NCBI GenBank assembly: GCA_010093705.1
Contig: MU006095.1
Coordinates: 136,918 to 200,917, forward strand
Direction of reading: 5' to 3'
DNA length: 64,000 nt
Origin: Patellaria atrata CBS 101060
Lineage: Eukaryota; Ascomycota; Dothideomycetes; Patellariales; Patellariaceae
The position numbers and the translations under genes were made by a program. This document shows, in pieces, positions 57,901-64,000 of this stretch. The notes beneath the pieces are model-generated. The model was not told the origin of the DNA. It did no database searches and was given only the letters and a program-made list of their open reading frames with translations. The stretch's first letter is position 1. Each line of letters opens with the position of its first letter.

Positions 57901-58028
57901 TGTGCGATTAACCGAATGTCGAAAATTCGAACACCAAGACCATCTTAGATTCTGAAGTTTTCAGCTCAAGGACCTCGACGTCGACAAACCCCCCATTCTT
58001 CTCATTCGTGATTGTCTAAGTAGCAATC

Positions 58029-59302
58029 ATGGGTCGTGGACCGTACGTCTCCAATTCATTCCAATGCCAATCATATCCCTATGTGTTCAGGGACCGAACC
58101 GCCAGCTCAACTCTACCTGTACAGCGCGACGACGAACACCTTCTGAAGGCCTTCTGCTTGCTGAAACTTCTTGAGGATCGCAAATCGTTACAAAAATAGA
58201 TGAAAAGTCGGCTTCTGCTGTTCCAAGAAGAGTTTACTGCTGGCGATTCGGTCGAATTCATCCCTTGCACTCGTGAAACAACAACACGATATCATGATGC
58301 TAACAACTTGTTTGTAGAAAGAAGCATCAAAAGCGCCTCAGCGCACCATCGCACTGGCTCTTGGACAAGTTGTCCGGCGCTTATGCTCCTAAGGCGTCAC
58401 CTGGTCCTCACAAGCTTCGCGACTGCATGCCTCTTATCATCTTCCTACGAAATCGGTTAGTCTTGATATTGACTCCCTTCGAACGAGCTCTTTTCGATAT
58501 ACTGACATACCTTGTAGCCTAAAATATGCTCTCAATGGTCGTGAGACAAAGGCAATTGTCATGCAACGTCTGATCAAGGTTGATGGGAAAGTTCGGACCG
58601 ATCCCACCTACCCAGCCGGCTACATGGACGTCATCTCCATCGAAAAGACCGGCGAGAACTTTCGCCTTGTCTATGATACTAAGGGTCGCTTCACCGTCCA
58701 CCGTATCAGCGCAGAGGAGGCAGAATATAAGCTTGGCAAGGTCAAGCGTGTGCAGCTGGGCAAGGGCGGAGTCCCATTCTTGGTTACGCACGATGCACGA
58801 ACGTGAGTTTAGCATCTATCAGCCGTTGGACCAAGCTTTGGTGATGTGGCAAGCAAAATTTTGTGAGTACAATTGCTGATATGGTTCCTGTGACTTAGTA
58901 TCCGTTACCCCGATCCCCTTATCAAGGTGAACGACACTGTCAAGATTGACCTTGCAACTGGCAAGATTACAGACTTCATCCCTTTCGATACCGGCGTCAT
59001 TGCCATGGCTACCGGTGGTCGTAACATGGGTCGTGTTGGTGTCATCACTCATCGTGAACGTCACGACGGAGGTTTCAATATCGTCCATATCAAGGATGCT
59101 GTTGATAATGAGTTCGCTACTCGGGAAAGTAACGTCTTCGTCATCGGAAAGGACAAACCGTGGATTAGCTTGCCTAAGGGCAAGGGTGTCAAGGTAAATA
59201 TCATCACAATCCCAGTCTCCACCAGATCAAAGCTAACGGCTTCAATAGCTTTCTATCGCCGAGGAGAGAGATCGTCGCCGGGCATATACTATTGCTCGTT
59301 AA
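58029..59302 (+). CDS. RPS4: 40S ribosomal protein S4 (eS4)
   Basis: Five exons (58029-58042, 58318-58455, 58518-58802, 58899-59193, 59249-59302) encode 261 residues, the usual length for eS4. The spliced protein begins [20 protein letters not shown] and contains the S4-type RNA-binding region ([20 protein letters not shown]), a central domain with [20 protein letters not shown], and the KOW segment [20 protein letters not shown]. It ends [20 protein letters not shown]. The first exon is only 14 bases, and the first intron is 275 bases, far longer than the others (55-96). I looked for a snoRNA in it and found no convincing boxes. Exon lengths sum to 262 codons. The gene lies downstream of, and on the same strand as, the lactate dehydrogenase, and converges with the hydrolase at 59703. 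Confidence 0.97.
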
Positions 59303-59702
59303 ATAAGGTTAAGCTTGAAAGGGCAATAGGTCTCTCATGTGCCAGGAGTATGGTTGCGGGATTGAATTTATCATGGAGACTAGTGCATAGTGTGCTATAA
59401 AATCAATGAATCATGAAGCCTCTGGAAAATCTTCAGAGGCTGATCGATGAAAGCTTACCTGTTCTGTATTGAATTCTGGTGATTGTTCGCACTATTTTCA
59501 TGTGTGAAATCGTGCGGGAATAATTTCAGTAGACCCGGCTGGTGAATGGACATGATTTTTGTGAGCTCGATGTCTGCCAATATCTAATATCCCTCTATCA
59601 GTGTGTAACCACATCTTACCCACCACCACACACCATCCAGTCCCGCCATCATATCCCCGCCATCCATCCTACCCCATATTCAGGGATCAGAAAGGCCCAA
59701 CA
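59303..59702. other. Convergent 3' region between S4 and the hydrolase
   Basis: 400 bases between two convergent stop codons, C-rich towards the right. No gene recognised. Confidence 0.5.
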
Positions 59703-61350
59703 CTAACACACATCCTCAACCTCCCCCACATCCCCAACCCTCGGTCCCAACTCCGACCGCAAAGTTCGATTAAACACCTCCAGCAGCATCTGAAAGCATA
59801 TCCCCGCGATCGCAGGGTCGTACCTGCCTTTGGACAGCTCGTCCCGGATGAATGCGTCTTTCGTTTTCTTTGCGTCAGCTGTTTTTCTTCCTCGACGGTG
59901 GATCGGGTATTCGGACGGGGATGGGATGGGAGTAAAGGGAAAGGGGGAAGCAAAGGGATAAAGGGATGGGGTATGGAGTTATAAAGGGTAAAGGGAGGGG
60001 TAAAGGGGGGGGGGGTTATCGGAATAGGTTTAAAGGGGGGAAAACTCACGCTGGGCCCATGCGACCTCGTAGAAGGAAAATGTCACGTTGGCTTCGGTGA
60101 GGGTTTTACGGATTAGATCTCGGCCGGAGGGGGGTACGTGCGTGTCTTGTTTGCCGAAGATCTGGGGGTAGGCGGTTTTAGTGATGAAGAGGGTAACCAA
60201 ACAAAAATAGGGGCCGGGGGGAAGGAGGTACCCCAAGGGAGAGGGGGAGTTGGGCGGAGAAGTTGGTGCTACTTGTATCTATTCCCCGATGACTGTAGCG
60301 GAGGAATACAGCCCGGTATAGGAAAGCATAGAAAGGATAAGAATCCGCAAATATCCGCAAAAAAAAAAAGAAATACAAAAACCCACCATAACCAATTCCG
60401 CACCAATATCCCCGGCGCGGGCCAAACTATCATCAGACTTTCCCTCGCCCAGGGTGGACGAGTGGATGTCTGTTGCGAAGTAGCAGACAGCGGCGGCGAC
60501 GCGTTTGTCGAGCGCGGCGCGGTAGGCCAGGTGGCCGCCGAGACACATGCCCGTGGCGCCGATACGACCGTTACAGGTTGGGAGGCTCAGGAGGTGGGTT
60601 ATGGAGAGGGCCGCGTCTTCGTCGTAGGCGGTGACTTTCTGGTTGAGGTTAATACGAGGTTTTGCCTCGTGAAGTATAAGGAAAAAAAGAAGGGGGGAGG
60701 GGAGGGGAGTGTAGTTGGAAAGAGGGAAGAAAAAAAGGTGATATACCTTAGTGATCTTCCATTCATTCCCTTTATCCGTGCCCGGCCCGTCGTAAGCAAG
60801 GGGCTCGGGGCCGGTGAACTCGTGGTACGAAGACGGTGCCGCAACGATGTAGCCGTGGCTGGCGATCTGGCGAGCGAAGCGGGCGACGGGACCGGTGACT
60901 TTGAGGGTATGGGTGAGTATGATTGATCAAAACGGCAAAGAGATGTAGGAAAGAGTGATAGATGAGATGTATGAGATGAATGAGAACAACTGGCTTCTTT
61001 TGTGGGGTTTATATCATAGTAATGTTCGCCATATAATTGTCCAAGCTCTTTCGACATCCTACGTATCATTAAGTGAGGTAGTTATAGAACCAATGAAGGG
61101 ATTTGATATATCTTAGGAACGCTCGAAGAAAACGAAACTAAAATAAAATAGTCACCTTGATAAATCTCACTGAAAACTACCACACCAGGCCATTTCGCCT
61201 GCGGATACTCGGCGAGGGTGGGATGGAATATGAAGATACCTATTGGGTTATGAGCAAACTGGCCCCATACATCATATCATCTTTGAAATACTTACGCATA
61301 TCACCGCCAGCCTGGGTGGCTACATCTGTATATGACTCTTGAATAAGCAT
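59703..61350 (-). CDS. Dienelactone hydrolase-family alpha/beta hydrolase
   Basis: Six exons (61350-61296, 61239-61156, 60898-60747, 60638-60387, 60161-60050, 59857-59703) encode 269 residues. Members hydrolyse dienelactones or similar esters, often in aromatic breakdown; the substrate here is unknown. The spliced protein has PGVVVFSEIYQVTGPVAR, GYIVAAPSSYHEF, the nucleophile elbow GATGMCLGGHLAYR (Cys129), GKQDTHVPPSGRD (Asp187) and WAQHAFIRDE (His219), giving the Cys-Asp-His triad of the family. The His codon is split across the last intron (C|AC), whose acceptor is AAG. Intron 2 also ends in AAG. Introns 2 and 4 are long (257 and 225 bases). An antisense open frame (60138-60926 plus) across this gene is a shadow. 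The gene is followed, on the same strand, by the S4-convergent region. Confidence 0.9.
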
Positions 61351-61780
61351 TGTGAGATTTGATTTTGTTTTATCTCTAGGTAGTGTGTTGAGGAGTGGTG
61401 ATACGGGTAGATGTTCGTAGCTCCGCGAAGCTCTCGAAGCTATCTCAGAGATATTGCATACGGATGATTACTTCAGCATTTCCTCATATATGAGATGCTT
61501 ATAGATATCTACAAAATCTGTCTTAATATTCGGAGCCCTGAACATAGGTGATTAGTCCGGAAAATACGAAAGAGACAGTAGACGTAGACAGAAGCATCTG
61601 GTTAAACTGTCCTCCTCCGTTAGAAGTCTACAGGATTTAACTTCACGGAAAGAATAAGAGCATTAAAAGAGGATTATAGGATGTAGTACACTACAAATAC
61701 ACATACTGTACACTCTCCTGCTAAAGACAAGGGAAAATTACGCTAAGTGAATTCAACAAACAAGCCTCCATCTCTGCCGT
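61351..61780. other. Region between REV3 stop and hydrolase start
   Basis: 430 bases, serving as the hydrolase promoter and REV3 3' flank. One TACTGTAC lies at 61704. Nothing else recognised. Confidence 0.5.
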
Positions 61781-64000
61781 CTACCATCCCAGCTCTTCAA
61801 GCTTCTCAACGACTCCATCCAATCGCCCCCTTTCCCTTCTGAGCGCAGTGACTTCCTTCACCCTCGTATAAAACACCGGACAGTCTCGACTATCACAAGC
61901 TACGGGATCACCAAATGGCAAAGCAGCGCAACTCCTGCACACTTCCTCAGCGCGAATAGCACGCTGTTCCTGATTTTGCAGCTTTCGGCGGAGCTTCAGC
62001 AACGTCCTTGCTGGAGCCAATAGACATACCTTACAAAGGGGAAGGGGTTGCTCTTTGAGAGGTTGTTTACTCAAAAGCGAGGAGGGAGGGGGTCGAGGTA
62101 GTTTAGCCCGGCACACGATACAGCTCGAAGACTGCATGTAGTTTTCCAGCGTCCTCTTCATCGGTCCATTCTCATTACCACCGACGCCGAAAGTCGAGAC
62201 CGAGCGGACGCGTTGGACTTTCGGCATCTCATCCCACCAACCCCTCACATTCGCGCCGACGAGATTGAATATGCGCTCGAGTGGGGGAATCAGGTTTTTC
62301 GAGATGTAGTACTCCGCATCCAACTCCAACTGCTCGTCTTTAAGCAAGGTCTCGGGGGCCACACACCTATCAACCAACCTCGCTCCCGGTGCACCTGTAA
62401 CAACGACATAAGGTACTCGTTCCCCATACTGCGGTTCACTCCTAGGATCCTCTAACATGCGTTTGGTAGCTATCAACGCACCCGGGGGAGGCGGACCTTT
62501 ATCGGAGTACGTGCCCAGCTTGACCTCTCGCGCGAAGAGGAAGTCCTGTATACTCACTTTACCGAGCATGATCTTATGACACTGATTCTGGAAATAACGT
62601 TTCACTTCACTCAAATCTGCAGTCCTAAATAAAATCTTCAGTGCCTTCTCCTCGATCTTTTGCTCTGCTGGAGTTCCATCTCTCCTCACAGTCTCAATCC
62701 CCTTCGCATCGAACTCCGGTTCTTTTTGCGAGCGAGACTCGTATTTAAAACCAACGTAGCGCTTTTTGGCTAGGAGCACGCAAGGGTGGTACACTTTCTC
62801 AAATTTAAGTTTGACGGGGCGGGGATTGGCGTCCGTGACAGCTTTTGCTATTTCTTCGCCAATGTCGACAGCTTGTTCCCGAGTACGGCCTTTGAGATAG
62901 ACGAAGAGGGAATCCGTGTCACCGTACACGACTTCCGCACCCCAGCGTTCAACGGAGTGGATGAGCGCGATTGCCTTTTCTAAGGTTTCACGCCCTGTCT
63001 GAACGATGCTGTCCGCGATCTCGGAGCAGGGCATGCGACCAGAGAAGGAGGCGGAGGTGTAGCCGTAGGTGACATTGGCGATGAGTTTAAGTGCGAGTTG
63101 TCGATTGTTGAGCAGTTGTTGTAACGTTTTATCGTCTTTGTCAACTTTCATGCCGCTCTTGACCATGACACGAGTTTCGAGAATCTCGCTCAACATCTTC
63201 GCTAAAAGTGATTTCCGCATTTCTGGTTTGACATACATGAGTCCGTTGGGCGCGATATTGATGTGCTCGCGTACGAGTTCGAGAAGCTGGGGTGGACGGG
63301 GATAGTCCGTGAAGCCCATTTTGTTTTGGCCACGCCAACTGGTTATGCGACCAAGACAGGTGGAGTAGCAGTAATTGTAGGCGATCATCACACTTGGATA
63401 TAGAGATTGGAAGTCGAGTACAAGTAGAGGGCTGTTGTAGAACGCACTTTGGGGCTCCATGACCAAGGGAAGGCATTCCAGCGCATTCTGCTGACCAACT
63501 TGCTTCCGGCTTGGAGACACGAGGATGAAGTTCTCCGGTTTCGCGATTCTGAACATTAGGGATTCAACTTTGAACTGAGAACCGCGGGAGAAGACGGAGA
63601 AGAAGTCGACGCCGAGAAGGCGGGCTTGTTCGCTAGTTCTTGCGACCAATTCATTGACTTCAAGGATCTCTAGATCAAGTTGAACTCGAGAGAGAAAGTA
63701 ATCCAAAAGTTTTGCCAGATCTCTAGGTCTAGAGCTCTTATACCATTTTGTCAAATCGTTGAAGGGATAGTGCGGTATCCTCTTGTGAAGTAGATGAAAC
63801 ACTACATTCTCCATTGTGTACTGCAGCAGGTTAAGCTCTCCTCTCATTGCACGCCATATATTGATCATATGTCTTCCCGTGATTCGAATTGTGGATGTTT
63901 GCTGAAAACCCCAACGATCGGCCTCTTTCCCGAACCGTCCGTGGGATAAAGATTTCATGCGTGAGAACTCGTCGCATAGGTTGAATTCATACTTCACCCT
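61781..64000 (-). CDS. REV3: DNA polymerase zeta catalytic subunit, C-terminal part (5' part outside window)
   Basis: An uninterrupted frame of about 739 codons running off the right edge. Rev3 extends primers past DNA lesions during error-prone translesion synthesis. The fragment begins in the exonuclease-like domain (WGFQQTSTIRITGRHMINIW) and contains B-family motif A as LLVLDFQSLYPSVMIAYNYC. It also has the motif B region with NRQLALKLIANVTYGYTSAS, motif C as VVYGDTDSLFVY, and KKRYVGFKYES. The C-terminal domain has two cysteine sets: CIVC...CKVC (zinc, CysA) and CRSC...CDSRDC (CysB), which binds a 4Fe-4S cluster needed for the Pol31/Pol32 subunits. PVFYTRVK follows CysB as expected, and the stop lies about 40 residues later. 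This class is much longer than the fragment (about 1500-1800 residues in fungi), so more than half lies outside. Confidence 0.96.
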   Translation of the reverse strand, partial: RVKYEFNLCDEFSRMKSLSHGRFGKEADRWGFQQTSTIRITGRHMINIWRAMRGELNLLQYTMENVVFHLLHKRIPHYPFNDLTKWYKSSRPRDLAKLLDYFLSRVQLDLEILEVNELVARTSEQARLLGVDFFSVFSRGSQFKVESLMFRIAKPENFILVSPSRKQVGQQNALECLPLVMEPQSAFYNSPLLVLDFQSLYPSVMIAYNYCYSTCLGRITSWRGQNKMGFTDYPRPPQLLELVREHINIAPNGLMYVKPEMRKSLLAKMLSEILETRVMVKSGMKVDKDDKTLQQLLNNRQLALKLIANVTYGYTSASFSGRMPCSEIADSIVQTGRETLEKAIALIHSVERWGAEVVYGDTDSLFVYLKGRTREQAVDIGEEIAKAVTDANPRPVKLKFEKVYHPCVLLAKKRYVGFKYESRSQKEPEFDAKGIETVRRDGTPAEQKIEEKALKILFRTADLSEVKRYFQNQCHKIMLGKVSIQDFLFAREVKLGTYSDKGPPPPGALIATKRMLEDPRSEPQYGERVPYVVVTGAPGARLVDRCVAPETLLKDEQLELDAEYYISKNLIPPLERIFNLVGANVRGWWDEMPKVQRVRSVSTFGVGGNENGPMKRTLENYMQSSSCIVCRAKLPRPPPSSLLSKQPLKEQPLPLCKVCLLAPARTLLKLRRKLQNQEQRAIRAEEVCRSCAALPFGDPVACDSRDCPVFYTRVKEVTALRRERGRLDGVVEKLEELGW

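Noticed and set aside
58043-58317. snoRNA inside the long first intron of ribosomal protein S4
   Set aside because: No convincing pair of C and D boxes or H/ACA boxes was found; only partial matches to box C.
60138-60926. 262-codon plus-strand open frame
   Set aside because: It is antisense to the spliced dienelactone hydrolase exons and introns and has no conserved content.
1-64000. Retroelement, DNA transposase, virus-like element, CRISPR array or biosynthetic gene cluster
   Set aside because: No reverse transcriptase, integrase, transposase, capsid, Cas or core biosynthetic domain was recognised on either strand.

Overview
The window is eukaryotic nuclear DNA from a filamentous ascomycete (Pezizomycotina). 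Its genes are split by short introns, mostly 45-90 nt, with GTAAGT-like donors, CTAAC-like branch points and YAG acceptors. The gene set is typical of moulds: an Erf2-type palmitoyltransferase, an Ash1-type SET protein, a DUF4470/MYND protein, a PMT1-family mannosyltransferase, an RNA-silencing RNA-dependent RNA polymerase, and split ribosomal protein genes. I could not fix the order or genus. Every gene model below was spliced by eye from reading frame and splice signals, and exon lengths were checked to keep frame.

Layout. 1-379: a sodium:solute symporter fragment running off the left edge. 2655-4067: a Kes1/Osh4-like oxysterol-binding protein, followed by a degenerate minisatellite. 6862-9685: the Ash1-like histone methyltransferase. 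10756-12930: a DHHC palmitoyltransferase, divergent from a small membrane protein that is probably mitochondrial (13541-14205). 14883-18643: the DUF4470/MYND protein. 19391-20909: an ammonium permease with GATA sites upstream. 22369-24307: a septin-like GTPase. 26409-27859: an unrecognised coiled-coil protein. 28728-29697: an assembly gap, flanked on its right by purine-rich low-complexity DNA. 32274-35400: a PMT1-family O-mannosyltransferase, divergent from an RS-rich NKAPD1-like protein (35890-37254). 37626-38182: ribosomal protein L37. 38666-39370: a secreted, probably GPI-anchored protein. 39371-45049: a gene-poor island with a decayed AIM9/APH-like kinase and several minisatellites. 45050-48708: the RNA-dependent RNA polymerase. 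48709-54545: another gene-poor stretch with small inverted-repeat motifs. 54546-56727: mitochondrial D-lactate dehydrogenase. 58029-59302: ribosomal protein S4. 59703-61350: a dienelactone hydrolase-family enzyme. 61781-64000: the C-terminal half or more of REV3, running off the right edge.

Most genes are unrelated housekeeping functions: translation (S4, L37), ER glycosylation and palmitoylation, sterol transport, nitrogen uptake, lactate oxidation and translesion synthesis. Two act on chromatin or RNA silencing (Ash1-like, RdRP). I saw no gene cluster, no CRISPR array, no tRNA or rRNA gene, and no recognisable retroelement, DNA transposase or virus-like element. The features most worth a second look are a catalytic histidine built across an unusual AAG splice acceptor in the hydrolase, an RGG/GQ tandem-repeat insertion inside the RdRP, and an intergenic octamer that recurs far above expectation.
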